NCBI RefSeq assembly: GCF_004769575.1
Contig: NZ_RQGA01000014.1
Location: 62,001 to 126,000, forward strand
DNA length: 64,000 nt
Direction of reading: 5' to 3'
Source: Leptospira perdikensis
Lineage (GTDB): Bacteria > Spirochaetota > Leptospiria > Leptospirales > Leptospiraceae
Every line of letters starts with the position of its first letter. The stretch's first letter is position 1. The notes beneath the pieces were generated by a model that saw nothing but the letters and a program-made list of their open reading frames with translations, had not been told where the DNA came from and made no database searches. This document shows positions 22,018-31,402 of this stretch, in pieces. A program made the position numbers and the translations under genes.

Positions 22018-22988
22018 GTTCGTTTGGCCTCAGCAAATTTTTTAGCGATGTCTCGCCTTCTTGTTATCACTTTGGAAGAGACTGTAGCAAAGAAGGGGTC
22101 ATTGGTGAAACTTAACATCTTTGTGTATTCTTCTTCTGCCGTTTCATAGTCTGTTACTTTGGACGCTGTTTCTGCAAAATAATAATGAAATTTTTTATCG
22201 TAAGGTTTTGGTTTTCCTTCCGCAGTTGAGAGTGTTGTTCGATTGAAGATTTTGTAAGCAATGTGGAAATTTCCCTTTTCCATTTCAAGCCTTGCAAATC
22301 CTAATTTGACATTCGGACTTTCTTCTTCAATGGTGAGGGCTTTGTTTAAATAAAGAAGGGCGCGGTTTTTGAGTCCTGTAGCCAGATAATGATCAGCAAG
22401 ACGAATGAGAGCTTCCGTATCATAGGGATTTTTTTCCACTGCCAGTTTGTAATTCATAATCGCATAATAAACTTGCCTTGTGATTTCGGATAGGATTGCG
22501 ATGTGTAAGTAGGTCTTAAAATACTCAGGCATTTCCGCTTTAGCGTATTCAAATTCCACGAGAGCTTTTTCATACTTCATCTCCAGTGAATACAATCTTC
22601 CCAAATTATAACGGAAGGGGAAAAATTGGGGATCAAAACGAATCCCAGCTTCTAGACGTTTGATGACCTCTGCTCGAACATTTGGTTTTCCATTCAGTAA
22701 AATTTCAATGGTATCGTTATTCCATTTCCCTGAATTGGTGATGGTTTCTGTTCCATAACTAAAACTTCCATTGGATTTAGGTGGGTCCCCCTGGAAGAGT
22801 TTTCCTCGAGCCAAAATGAAGTCTTCTTTGTGATAGATAAAAGAACCGTTTGGAAAATCGGATGTATCAAACTCCTGGTCTTTACCCCATAGGATCTCAG
22901 GATATTCCTGGTTTCCTATGAGTTTTTGTCCCCAAATGATTGTGGGAAATAAAAACAGAAGTGCGAGACTGAAGCTACGGAAGAACAT
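21972..22988 (-). CDS. Secreted TPR-repeat protein
   Basis: 338 residues from the ATG at 22988; a TTG at 23021 would add 11 residues in front of the signal peptide. A hydrophobic signal (SFSLALLFLFPTIIWG) ends near residue 21. From about residue 125 there are several tetratricopeptide repeats (YNLGRLYSLEMKYEKALVEF; ALIRLADHYLATGLKNRALL). It probably acts in the periplasm as a protein-interaction scaffold. Function unknown. It is divergent from ccmA, with only 8 bases between the two starts, so their promoters must lie inside the coding regions. Confidence 0.8.
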   Translation of the reverse strand: MFFRSFSLALLFLFPTIIWGQKLIGNQEYPEILWGKDQEFDTSDFPNGSFIYHKEDFILARGKLFQGDPPKSNGSFSYGTETITNSGKWNNDTIEILLNGKPNVRAEVIKRLEAGIRFDPQFFPFRYNLGRLYSLEMKYEKALVEFEYAKAEMPEYFKTYLHIAILSEITRQVYYAIMNYKLAVEKNPYDTEALIRLADHYLATGLKNRALLYLNKALTIEEESPNVKLGFARLEMEKGNFHIAYKIFNRTTLSTAEGKPKPYDKKFHYYFAETASKVTDYETAEEEYTKMLSFTNDPFFATVSSKVITRRRDIAKKFAEAKRTQLDDSEEETTPPNE

Positions 22989-22996
22989 GGTGTAGA

Positions 22997-23617
22997 ATGA
23001 ACCAAACCCTTTTGGAAACAAAAGCGCTTACTATAAATGTCGGCGAAAAGGTCTTACTGAGAGAGATCAATCTTTCTTTTTTTCAGACCGGACTTGTCGC
23101 AGTGCTTGGAGAAAATGGAGCAGGGAAGTCCACTCTCCTTAAAGAAATTTACCACCATTCTCCGTCTTCTGCAAAATGGAAATGGAATCAGGGCAAAAAA
23201 AAACTCGCTTACCTTGGTCATGAACTTGGATTTTATTCCTCGCTCAGTTTAGAAGAAAATTTGGACTATTTCGCTAAGTTAGATGAGAAGGCACCCGATC
23301 TGGAGAAACAGACCAAAATTTTAGAAGCATTCCGATTGCAGAAACGAATTTGGGATCCCATTCATACTTTTTCTCGTGGTATGAAACAAAAGGCAGCCAT
23401 CCTTCGAGTTTTACTTTCGTCTGCTGATATCATTCTTTTTGATGAACCTTATACGGGCCTTGATGCCGACTCTTCAAAAATCTTCACTGAACTTTTGAAT
23501 CTCGAATCAAAATCCAGACTCATTCTAATTGTACTTCATTCCATACCGGAGGGATTGCAGTGTACCTCCCAGTTGAAGATGGAAAAGGGAGGTGTTTTTG
23601 TTACTCACCTTACTTAA
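22997..23617 (+). CDS. ccmA: Cytochrome c biogenesis (heme export) ATPase CcmA-like
   Basis: 206 residues, the short length of CcmA. Walker A is GENGAGKSTL, the signature FSRGMKQKAAILR is degenerate in the way typical of CcmA, and Walker B is DIILFDEPYTGLD. With CcmB and CcmC it forms the system that loads heme onto CcmE. It overlaps the ccmB start by 26 bases. The assignment depends mainly on the two genes that follow. Confidence 0.82.
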   Translation: MNQTLLETKALTINVGEKVLLREINLSFFQTGLVAVLGENGAGKSTLLKEIYHHSPSSAKWKWNQGKKKLAYLGHELGFYSSLSLEENLDYFAKLDEKAPDLEKQTKILEAFRLQKRIWDPIHTFSRGMKQKAAILRVLLSSADIILFDEPYTGLDADSSKIFTELLNLESKSRLILIVLHSIPEGLQCTSQLKMEKGGVFVTHLT

Positions 23618-24254
23618 AAAAGAATTTTATCTGATTGGTCGTTCTCTTGGGGGAATTGTTTCCCTTCTCACTTTGAGTATCTCCGTGGTTTTTATTTTTT
23701 ATACCTCAATCGAAGTGAACGAGATGTTATCTGAACGGAGCATTCGCGGAGTCAAATGGGCCATTATTTTTTTGCTCAACTTTGTGATTGTAAGCCAAAG
23801 CCTTTGGGAAGAACGCGAGTCCATGGGATGGGAAGCAAGTCTTTCGTTTGTGAGCCCCATTTCTCTTTATTTAGCAAAATCACTCGCCATTTGGTTTTGT
23901 ACGATTTTAGTGAACGCGTGCCTTGTTCTCGTCCTTTCTGTTTTTTTTCAAAACATGACTGTGGACCGGTACTTCGGGGAGTGGTTATTTGCTAATTTGG
24001 GGAGTGGTTGTTTGGTTTTTCTTGGAGTCTCTCTTGGCCTCATTGCTTTCGAAAGCCGCCTAAAAGAAATCATCATTCCTTTGTTGCAACTTCCCTTTTC
24101 CATCCCACTTTTCCTTTTTGGATTGGAGGCAGAACATAGGTATTGGCTGGAACCAGGGTTTTACCTACCTTCCGTAGGTTTACTTTTGTTTTTTATGTTA
24201 TTTTATGCAACTCTTGGTTCGGTGATGATTGAGATTCTAAGGAATGAGCGTTAA
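23592..24254 (+). CDS. ccmB: Heme exporter membrane subunit CcmB-like, GTG start
   Basis: 220 residues with six hydrophobic segments, matching CcmB in length and in the early LLKKEFYLIGRSLGGIVSLL. GTG at 23592 has AAAGGGAGG directly before it, and the gene begins inside the ccmA end, so the two are coupled. It acts in the inner membrane with CcmA and CcmC. Confidence 0.82.
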   Translation: MFLLLTLLKKEFYLIGRSLGGIVSLLTLSISVVFIFYTSIEVNEMLSERSIRGVKWAIIFLLNFVIVSQSLWEERESMGWEASLSFVSPISLYLAKSLAIWFCTILVNACLVLVLSVFFQNMTVDRYFGEWLFANLGSGCLVFLGVSLGLIAFESRLKEIIIPLLQLPFSIPLFLFGLEAEHRYWLEPGFYLPSVGLLLFFMLFYATLGSVMIEILRNER

Positions 24255-24305
24255 GCCCTTGTTTTCTCCTCGAATTTCTGCCAATCTTTGAAAATCTGGA
24301 AAAAA

Positions 24306-25004
24306 ATGGAACGTAAGATTCGGATATTCCACCCTGTTTTCGACATCGGTTTTTATCTTGTTGTATGTACGTCACTTGTCTTTGCCGTGATCGTTTCGTT
24401 AGTTTATCCGAACGTCATTTTAGAGCAAGGCCTAAGCCACAGAATTTTTTATTTGCATGTGCCTGTCGCCTGGGTTGCGTTATATGGCCCAATTCTATCC
24501 TTTCTTTTTTCATTGGTATTTCTTTTTACACGAAATATGCTTTGGGATAGGCTTGCTTTCACTGCAAACCAACTTGCTTTTTTATTTGCCCTCGGTGTTT
24601 TATTTTCTGGACCCATTTGGGCATACAGTGCTTGGGGAGTGCCTTGGGATAAAACAGACGCTAGGTTGCAGTCTTTTTTTATTCTTTGTATTTCACTTGT
24701 GAGTTATTTTATTTTTCGTTATTTAGTTCCTTCAAAGTCCAAAAAAGCCATCCTTTCTGCTTACCTTTCTGTCCTTTGTGCGGTGAGTGCCATCCTTACC
24801 TGGGGTGCCATTCGTTGGATTGAAAACCCAGGAAACCACCCGGGTAGTGTTCTTGGAAAAGGTGGGATGGATTCAGATATGAAACAAAGTATGTGGCTCG
24901 GGGTCATCGCCTTCCACTTTCTGTTCCTTTTCCTTTTTCTTGTTTCCAACCGTAGCGAAAAAATCCAAGATATCAGATCCAAGCTGAAATCGGAACTGGA
25001 CTAA
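24306..25004 (+). CDS. ccmC: Heme-handling protein CcmC (cytochrome c biogenesis)
   Basis: 232 residues from the ATG at 24306; a TTG at 24288 is an alternative. Six membrane segments. The tryptophan-rich heme motif [14 protein letters not shown] (about residues 108-121) corresponds to the WGxxWxWDARLT motif of CcmC, and His residues flank it ([11 protein letters not shown] upstream; [11 protein letters not shown] downstream). It transfers heme to CcmE. CcmE, F and H are not in this window. Three bases separate it from the next gene. Confidence 0.88.
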   Translation: MERKIRIFHPVFDIGFYLVVCTSLVFAVIVSLVYPNVILEQGLSHRIFYLHVPVAWVALYGPILSFLFSLVFLFTRNMLWDRLAFTANQLAFLFALGVLFSGPIWAYSAWGVPWDKTDARLQSFFILCISLVSYFIFRYLVPSKSKKAILSAYLSVLCAVSAILTWGAIRWIENPGNHPGSVLGKGGMDSDMKQSMWLGVIAFHFLFLFLFLVSNRSEKIQDIRSKLKSELD

Positions 25005-25007
25005 TTC

Positions 25008-26135
25008 ATGGCAGAAGTTGAATCCATTCATACCATCTTGATTGTGGATGATGTTCCCGAAAATGTGGAACTTTTGAAATACCTCTTACAACAAGAAGGA
25101 TTCAAGACTTATACGGCTTATTCAGCGGAAGAGGCGCGACTTGTTCTTTTAAACACTGCAATTGATACACTTCTGTTAGATGTCAACATGCCCGTTCAGG
25201 ATGGTTTTTCTTTTTGTCGCGAACTTCGGACTATGGATCAGTTCAAACTTCTTCCTATTCTTTTCATCACCTCCATCGAAAGAGAAGTTGGTTTCCAGGA
25301 AGCGATGAAAAACGGCGGGGATGATTTTATCAACAAACCATTCAATAAAAGAGAATTAGTTGCTAAAATCCATTCCGTCATCCGTTTGAAAGACTTACAA
25401 GACGAGTTGTACAGACAAAAAAGTAAATACGAAAAAGAATTACAAACAGCAAGACGGGTTCAAGACCAACTCATTCCTGAAAAAAGTTTTATTTGGAATG
25501 GAATCAAAGCACAAACCTTGTTCCATCCTTATTTACAAATTGGTGGTGACTTTGTTGATTCCTGGATTGAGGAAAAAAAACTTCATATAGTCATCGCTGA
25601 TTGTTCAGGACATGGACCAAGTGCAGCACTCATCGGTGCGATGTTTAAAATGCAATTATTCAACTTGGTAGCGACTATGGGTTTACGGGAACGAGTAGAA
25701 CATTTACGAAAAAACATGGAGTTAGTACTTCCAGAAGACTATGCCATTACTTTTTGTTATGCGATTATTGATCAGGAACTAAAACTTTCTTATATCAATG
25801 GGGGGCATCCTGCACCTATTGTTTATATCGACGGTGAAACCAAGTTTTTAAAAGGTATGAGTCCTATGATTATGGGGATCAACTTCACCGCAAACGATGA
25901 AGTACAAACCGTACAACTAAAAAGTGGGTCGTTGTTTTTTATGTACACGGACGGCGCTAGTGAAGCGATGAATTCCCAATCCGAATACATTACGGAAGAG
26001 GGAATGAAAGAAATCTTTCATGAGTCTGTAAAGTCGGGAACGGATATTTTGCAGGCAGTTCAAAGTAAAATTTTAGAATTCTGCGGGGCTTCGACTCCGA
26101 GTGATGATATGGCTATGGTGTGTATACAGTTATGA
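25008..26135 (+). CDS. Response regulator with PP2C-type (RsbU/SpoIIE) phosphatase output
   Basis: 375 residues. The receiver domain (about 8-125) has the acidic pair Asp14-Asp15, phosphoacceptor Asp58 (LLLDVNMP) and Lys110 (INKPF). A coiled coil follows, then a PPM/PP2C phosphatase (about 170-375) with [35 protein letters not shown] and PSDDMAMV, holding the metal-binding aspartates. Such proteins usually dephosphorylate an anti-sigma-factor antagonist. It lies between ccmC and purC with ATGA overlap to purC. No partner-switch protein is adjacent. Confidence 0.92.
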   Translation: MAEVESIHTILIVDDVPENVELLKYLLQQEGFKTYTAYSAEEARLVLLNTAIDTLLLDVNMPVQDGFSFCRELRTMDQFKLLPILFITSIEREVGFQEAMKNGGDDFINKPFNKRELVAKIHSVIRLKDLQDELYRQKSKYEKELQTARRVQDQLIPEKSFIWNGIKAQTLFHPYLQIGGDFVDSWIEEKKLHIVIADCSGHGPSAALIGAMFKMQLFNLVATMGLRERVEHLRKNMELVLPEDYAITFCYAIIDQELKLSYINGGHPAPIVYIDGETKFLKGMSPMIMGINFTANDEVQTVQLKSGSLFFMYTDGASEAMNSQSEYITEEGMKEIFHESVKSGTDILQAVQSKILEFCGASTPSDDMAMVCIQL

Positions 26136-26989
26136 TTCCGGTTCCTACTTATAAAGGTAAAGTTCGAGATGTTTATGATTTGGGGGATTCACTTCTCCTT
26201 GTAGCGACAGATCGAATCTCTGCATTTGATGTCGTTTTTGAAGAACCAGTTTTGGATAAGGGCAAAATCCTAACTCGAATCTCCACTGCTTGGTTTCGTT
26301 TTTTTCCTGAAATTCAAAACCATTTGATCACAGACGATGTTTCTAAATTTCCAAGCCCCTTTCAAAATGAAGAATCCCTTCGCGGTCGTTCGGTTCTTGT
26401 AAAAAAGGCCAAACGAATTGATTTTGAATGTGTGGTTCGGGGATACTTAACCGGATCTGCTTGGAAGGAATACAAAACGGATGGAACCATCGCCCAAGTC
26501 AAATATCCCCAAGGAATCCTTGAGTCTTACAAGTTTGAAACTCCCATCTTTACACCGGCCAGGAAAAATGATTCCGGCCATGATGAAAATGTGAGTGAAG
26601 GCACAATGGAAGCGGAAGTTGGCGAAGAACTGTTTTCCCAGCTAAAAAATCTTTCCTTGCAACTCTACAACAAAGCCCACGACCTTATGGCCAAACAAGG
26701 AATCCTCCTTTGTGATACAAAATTTGAATTTGGACTAATTGACGGAAAACCCATCTTAATTGATGAAATCCTGACCCCGGATTCTTCCCGGTATTGGGAC
26801 GGCAGCACCTACGAACTCGGAAAAACGCCTGCCAGTTTTGATAAACAAATTCTCAGGAATTGGCTCGAATCCACGGATTGGGACAAAAATCCTCCCGCTC
26901 CCGCTTTGCCCGAATCCTTGATCCTAGAACTACGTAAAAAATACTTGGAATTGGAAGATAAAATCACGCTATGTTTGTCGCAAAAATAA
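26132..26989 (+). CDS. purC: Phosphoribosylaminoimidazole-succinocarboxamide synthase
   Basis: 285 residues, single-domain SAICAR synthetase. It condenses CAIR with aspartate using ATP in purine synthesis. The start [20 protein letters not shown] and RISAFDVV are diagnostic, as are [12 protein letters not shown] and [14 protein letters not shown]. The ATG at 26132 overlaps the previous stop as ATGA and is preferred to a GTG at 26120. It overlaps purS by 19 bases. Confidence 0.96.
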   Translation: MIPVPTYKGKVRDVYDLGDSLLLVATDRISAFDVVFEEPVLDKGKILTRISTAWFRFFPEIQNHLITDDVSKFPSPFQNEESLRGRSVLVKKAKRIDFECVVRGYLTGSAWKEYKTDGTIAQVKYPQGILESYKFETPIFTPARKNDSGHDENVSEGTMEAEVGEELFSQLKNLSLQLYNKAHDLMAKQGILLCDTKFEFGLIDGKPILIDEILTPDSSRYWDGSTYELGKTPASFDKQILRNWLESTDWDKNPPAPALPESLILELRKKYLELEDKITLCLSQK

Positions 26990-27219
26990 ACGTTACCCTC
27001 AAAGAATCGGTTCTTGACCCACAAGGCCAGACCGTTCTCCGCACCCTTCATGACCAAGGGAAAACTTCTATCTCTGATCTAAGAGTGGGAAAATACATCG
27101 AAATGAAAATTACTGCCAGTTCCCAATCGGATGCAGAAACCTCTGCCAAAGAAATTTGTGAATCCTTACTTGTGAACCAAGTGATTGAGACTTACCGGTT
27201 GGTTGTGGAGAAGGTATGA
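26971..27219 (+). CDS. purS: FGAM synthase, PurS subunit
   Basis: 82 residues, normal for PurS. It begins [19 protein letters not shown] and contains VGKYIEMKI. PurS bridges PurL and PurQ in the three-part FGAM synthase. The stop overlaps the purQ start as ATGA. The large subunit purL is not in this window. Confidence 0.95.
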   Translation: MFVAKINVTLKESVLDPQGQTVLRTLHDQGKTSISDLRVGKYIEMKITASSQSDAETSAKEICESLLVNQVIETYRLVVEKV

Positions 27220-27863
27220 AGGTTCGAGTGATTACCTTTCCTGGATCCAACTGTGATAAGGATGTGGGATCTGTTCTCGAATCTGAATTTGGAGCCAAGG
27301 TAGATTACACTTGGTATAAAGAATCTTTTTCCGACAGTCCTGATCTTGTGGTTTTACCAGGTGGATTTTCCTTTGGAGATTATTTACGATGTGGGGCTAT
27401 GGCAAAATTTTCCAATGCTATGGAATCCGTTGTGAGTTATGCAAACAAAGGAGGAAAGGTATTAGGAGTTTGTAATGGATTTCAAATCCTTACGGAGTCG
27501 GGACTCCTTCCTGGTGCTTTACTCCATAACAGAACTTTAAAGTATATTTGTAAAGATGTGGATCTCATTCCTGTTTCTGAAAACAAAATTGCCCAAGGGA
27601 TCAAAGGAACACTATCCATTCCGATTGCTCATGGGGAAGGTGCTTACTTTGCTGATGCGAATACTTTAGAACGATTAGAAAAAAATGGCCAAGTGGTTTT
27701 TCGTTACAAACAAAACCCTAATGGATCTTTAAATGATATCGCAGGGATTTGTAATGAAGCTGGAAACGTTCTAGGAATGATGCCCCATCCAGAACGCGCC
27801 ATAAATCCTTATACAGGAAAGATGGACGGAAAACAAATTTTAGAAGTTCTATTAAAAAAATAG
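27216..27863 (+). CDS. purQ: FGAM synthase, PurQ glutaminase subunit
   Basis: 215 residues, class I glutamine amidotransferase. It begins [16 protein letters not shown]; the nucleophile elbow GVCNGFQIL (Cys near residue 87) and the C-terminal catalytic MMPHPERA are present, with AHGEGAYF between. It supplies ammonia to PurL. It is the last gene of the ccm-phosphatase-pur run. Confidence 0.97.
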   Translation: MKVRVITFPGSNCDKDVGSVLESEFGAKVDYTWYKESFSDSPDLVVLPGGFSFGDYLRCGAMAKFSNAMESVVSYANKGGKVLGVCNGFQILTESGLLPGALLHNRTLKYICKDVDLIPVSENKIAQGIKGTLSIPIAHGEGAYFADANTLERLEKNGQVVFRYKQNPNGSLNDIAGICNEAGNVLGMMPHPERAINPYTGKMDGKQILEVLLKK

Positions 27864-27917
27864 AAATCTTTTTAACCTTTTCTTGCTTTTTCGTCCAATT
27901 GAATTACAAGGGAAGGT

Positions 27918-29201
27918 ATGCGATTTCAAGAAGACTCTATTGATTGTGTAGACTTCATTCTCAAAAAAGATGAAGTTTTGACCATCATCTTAGGTGGAGG
28001 AAAAGGAACTCGTTTATTACCTCTTACAGAAAAAAGATCGAAACCCGCCGTGAGTTTCGGTGGTAAATACCGCCTCATAGACATTCCTATTTCTAATTCA
28101 CTGAATAGTGGGTTTGAAAAAATTTTTATCTTAACCCAGTTTAACTCATATTCTCTAAATCGTCATATTAACCGAACTTATGCGACCAATAATATCCACC
28201 AAAAGAGTTTTGTGGAAATCATTGCTGCCGAACAAACGGTATCCAGTGCCAATTGGTTTGAAGGCACAGCTGACGCCGTAAGAAAAGTTTTGCCCTATAT
28301 CCGAGAACAAAAACCCAAATATGTTCTTATTCTTTCTGGTGATCAGTTATACAATATGGATCTTTCTGATTTTATGCAGAGCCATTTGATGGATCCCGAA
28401 ACAGAAATCTCTGTTGCCACCAATGCCATTTCCGAAGATCAAATTTATGGACTAGGAATTGTAAAGGCAGGAGTGGGTGGGTTCATCCAGGAATTCATTG
28501 AAAAACCCCAAGACATCTCTCAGGTAGAATCCTGTCGCACAAAGAACGGTAATTTCCTCGCCAATATGGGAATTTATATTTTTAATACATCCACACTCAT
28601 CGATGTATTGGAAGATCGCAATATGGCTGACTTTGGAAAAGAAATATTACCAAAGGCCATTCGCGAACGAAAAGTAAAAGCTTATACTTACGACGGTTAT
28701 TGGGAAGACATTGGAACCATCAAAGCTTTTTACGAAGCCAACTTGATGTTAACTGACCATATCCCTAAGTTCAACCTTTACTTGGAAAAAACTCCCATCT
28801 ACACTAGGGCAAGGGCCCTTCCACCCTCTAAGATCAATCAGGCGGTGGTGAACCAAGCTCTCATTTCAGAAGGAACCATCCTCAACCAATGTGAAGTGCA
28901 CCGTTCCATCATTGGGGTGCGTCAACTCATTGCTTCTGGTACCAAAATTTACGATTCCATTATCATGGGACTCGACCATTACGGATACTTTGACCGGAAG
29001 TCAGGAAAGATACCCATTGGGATTGGACCTAACTGTGAAATACGACGGACAATTGTCGACAAAGACTGCGCGATTGGAGCCAACGTTCGGCTGTTAAACG
29101 AACAGAACCTCCAAGAATATGAAGACGAATACGTGCGGATTCGGGAGGGGATTATCGTGGTTCCGCGTCATACAGCAGTCCCTGATGGGTACACCATCTA
29201 G
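27918..29201 (+). CDS. glgC: Glucose-1-phosphate adenylyltransferase (ADP-glucose pyrophosphorylase)
   Basis: 427 residues, full length. It makes ADP-glucose for glycogen. The nucleotide-site motif LGGGKGTRLLPLTEKRSKPA is at about residues 26-45, followed by KYRLIDIPISN, the glucose-phosphate site FIEKP and WEDIGTIKAFYEAN; a left-handed beta-helix makes up the C-terminus. It follows purQ by 54 bases and may have its own promoter. No other glycogen gene is adjacent. Confidence 0.95.
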   Translation: MRFQEDSIDCVDFILKKDEVLTIILGGGKGTRLLPLTEKRSKPAVSFGGKYRLIDIPISNSLNSGFEKIFILTQFNSYSLNRHINRTYATNNIHQKSFVEIIAAEQTVSSANWFEGTADAVRKVLPYIREQKPKYVLILSGDQLYNMDLSDFMQSHLMDPETEISVATNAISEDQIYGLGIVKAGVGGFIQEFIEKPQDISQVESCRTKNGNFLANMGIYIFNTSTLIDVLEDRNMADFGKEILPKAIRERKVKAYTYDGYWEDIGTIKAFYEANLMLTDHIPKFNLYLEKTPIYTRARALPPSKINQAVVNQALISEGTILNQCEVHRSIIGVRQLIASGTKIYDSIIMGLDHYGYFDRKSGKIPIGIGPNCEIRRTIVDKDCAIGANVRLLNEQNLQEYEDEYVRIREGIIVVPRHTAVPDGYTI

Positions 29202-29207
29202 GAAATA

Positions 29208-29225
29208 TTGACATATTTAAGTCAA
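29208..29225. repeat. Imperfect palindrome upstream of the EAL gene
   Basis: TTGAC and GTCAA arms separated by eight A/T bases, six bases after the glgC stop and about 90 bases before the EAL gene. It could be an operator, but the left arm is also the start of a TTGACA box, so a promoter element is an equal reading. No matching -10 was found at good spacing. Confidence 0.3.
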
Positions 29226-29316
29226 AATTAAGGCAAAATTCCTTTAGATTGTCTCAAATTTGGGGATTTTGACTTGTCAGTTTTGAACTTAGTTCTAAGG
29301 TGGACGAAAGGGAACC

Positions 29317-30555
29317 ATGTTCACAACGGAATCAACGGAAGGAAACCAGTTTTGGAACGAGACATACTTTGTCCCTCATTTCCAACCCATAGTCAACGCA
29401 ATCAATCGCTCGATTTCAGCCTACGAAGTACTCGGAAGGCAGTTCAATCCGAAAGAGAACACTTATGAATCTTTGGGAAGTCTCTTTCATAATAGGGACC
29501 AAGACCCAGTTCCGGTCTATAATATTGACCGCATCCTTCGGGAAAAGGCGGTCAAAACCTTAAAAGAGAGCAACCTCCGCACCAAACTCTTTTTCAATAT
29601 GATGCCGAACTTCCTATCAAGGGTTCATCATACGGATCTTTTTGCTGAAAACTTTCATATCATCCAACTCATTGAAAAATATGGAATCGATCGCAACCAA
29701 GTGGTCATCGAAATCACGGAAGACGAGTTTGACGGGTCTATTGACCGTCTCATCCAAATCGTACAGATCTTTCGCGATTATGGGCTTAAAATTGCCATCG
29801 ATGATTTGGGAACCGGTTTTTCCAACTTAGAAAGAATTGGTTATTTGCATCCTGACATTATGAAGGTCGACATTCGCATCATGAGAGAGAGTTTGAATAA
29901 AAATTCCTTCAAACAAGTTCTCGGTGCCATTTCGGAAATGTCTCAAAAGCTCGGAAGCCAACTTCTTTTTGAGGGGATTGAAACCGAAGAAGAGGTGAAT
30001 CTTGCCCTTTCTATGGGAGCCAACCTTCTGCAAGGATTCTATTTTTCGACTCCGAATCCGCATTTTCTGAACCGAAATACTTTCTCTGATAAAATGAAAA
30101 CTGTCCTCGAAAACTTCTCCAGTGTTCGTTCCAAAGAACTCCGAGAAAAGGGGGTTCGGGAGCAAAGGATCATTGACCAACTCCAAGACCTGTTTTATGA
30201 ACTTTCCGATGTCAAAGAGGAGGATTTTTCCTACCGGTTTGGGCAAATCCTAAGTTCTTTACCAAGAGAAATCCTTAAGGTCTTCGTTTGTGATGCAGAA
30301 GGCTACCAAATCACTCCTACTTACGATTTGGATCGGATGAACGGAGGGTATTTGGAACGGTCACGCCAAATTGGAAACAACTATGCTTGGAAACCATACT
30401 TTTTAAAACACAAAGAGGAGTCGGAACGGTTTCGCAAAAAATGGGGGGTTACTTACCCACTTTATGATATTTCCAACCAAAACCAATATGTGATTTTCAC
30501 CTTCTCTCTTATGAATGGAAAGATCCTGATTGCACAGGTAGGTTGGTCGGAATAG
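29317..30555 (+). CDS. EAL-domain protein, probable c-di-GMP phosphodiesterase
   Basis: 412 residues, cytosolic. EAL domain at about 12-255: the EAL motif reads YEVLGR, followed by NMMPNFLS, VIEITEDE, the loop-6 motif IDDLGTGFSNLERI with both aspartates, EGIETEEE and LLQGFYFSTP. These residues suggest an active hydrolase. The last 140 residues, with NNYAWKPYFL and YPLYDISNQNQYVIFT, look like a Cache/PAS-type sensor fold as in the YkuI C-terminal domain; this is an inference from motif feel. There is no GGDEF domain. ATG at 29317 has GAAAGGGA before it. Confidence 0.88.
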   Translation: MFTTESTEGNQFWNETYFVPHFQPIVNAINRSISAYEVLGRQFNPKENTYESLGSLFHNRDQDPVPVYNIDRILREKAVKTLKESNLRTKLFFNMMPNFLSRVHHTDLFAENFHIIQLIEKYGIDRNQVVIEITEDEFDGSIDRLIQIVQIFRDYGLKIAIDDLGTGFSNLERIGYLHPDIMKVDIRIMRESLNKNSFKQVLGAISEMSQKLGSQLLFEGIETEEEVNLALSMGANLLQGFYFSTPNPHFLNRNTFSDKMKTVLENFSSVRSKELREKGVREQRIIDQLQDLFYELSDVKEEDFSYRFGQILSSLPREILKVFVCDAEGYQITPTYDLDRMNGGYLERSRQIGNNYAWKPYFLKHKEESERFRKKWGVTYPLYDISNQNQYVIFTFSLMNGKILIAQVGWSE

Positions 30556-30608
30556 AATCTTGTTTTTTTTGAGTGGTGCATTTTCCTGGTAGAAGGGATT
30601 CGTCTAAA

Positions 30609-30627
30609 ATATAGAATCATTCTAAAT
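30609..30627. promoter_or_regulatory. Fur/PerR-like palindromic operator before the suf operon
   Basis: TAGAATCATTCTA (30612-30624) is a perfect palindrome around C30618, and pairs 30610/30626 and 30609/30627 also match. It has the 7-1-7 form typical of Fur-family boxes. It ends 25 bases before the sufC start. A further half-site TAGAATC is at 30553-30559. That it binds a Fur-type protein is an inference. Confidence 0.5.
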
Positions 30628-30649
30628 ATATACAAAACAGGAAACCACC

Positions 30650-31402
30650 TTGTCCGCTATTCTCGAAATTAAATCTCTACACGCTAATGTAGGGGACAAA
30701 ACGATCCTCCGAGGGGTCAATCTCTCCATCGGGGCCGGTGAAGTTCATGCCATTATGGGTCCCAATGGATCGGGAAAGAGTACACTTTCCAATGTAATTC
30801 TTGGCCACCCAAAATATACGATTACTTCTGGAGATATCCTCTTTCGAGGAGAATCCATTTTAAATAAAACAACTGATGAAAGGGCAAGACTCGGACTCTT
30901 TTTGTCCTTCCAATACCCAACGGCACTGCCTGGTGTTACAATTGGAAACTTTCTAAAGTCCATCCTCAAAGCACATCGTGGGAAAGATGTTCCAGTTAAG
31001 GAATTTAAACAAGAATTAAAACAATCAATGGATCTTTTGGACGTTCCTCAGTCGTTTATTGGTCGTTATGTGAATGATGGCTTTTCTGGTGGTGAAAAAA
31101 AACGCGCTGAAATTTTGCAAATGAGTTTATTAAAACCGATTCTATCTATTTTAGATGAAACAGATTCGGGACTTGATATTGATGCATTACGAATTGTATC
31201 AGAAGGAATCAATTCCAACAGAAATCCAGAACGTTCCATTTTACTCATCACTCACTACCAAAGGATGTTGAATTATATTGTTCCTGATTTTGTTCACGTA
31301 TTTGCAGACGGCCGCATATTAGAAACAGGTGGCAAAGACCTTTCCTTAAAACTAGAAGAAGTCGGTTATGATTGGATTTTGGAGAGAGAAGGAGTCAAAT
31401 GA
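30650..31402 (+). CDS. sufC: Fe-S cluster assembly ATPase SufC, TTG start
   Basis: 250 residues. SufC is the ABC-type ATPase that drives the SufB-SufD scaffold. Walker A is GPNGSGKST, the signature [14 protein letters not shown] and the SufC-specific [12 protein letters not shown] (Walker B) are clear, as is [10 protein letters not shown]. The TTG at 30650 is preceded by AGGAA. The stop overlaps the sufD start as ATGA. Confidence 0.96.
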   Translation: MSAILEIKSLHANVGDKTILRGVNLSIGAGEVHAIMGPNGSGKSTLSNVILGHPKYTITSGDILFRGESILNKTTDERARLGLFLSFQYPTALPGVTIGNFLKSILKAHRGKDVPVKEFKQELKQSMDLLDVPQSFIGRYVNDGFSGGEKKRAEILQMSLLKPILSILDETDSGLDIDALRIVSEGINSNRNPERSILLITHYQRMLNYIVPDFVHVFADGRILETGGKDLSLKLEEVGYDWILEREGVK

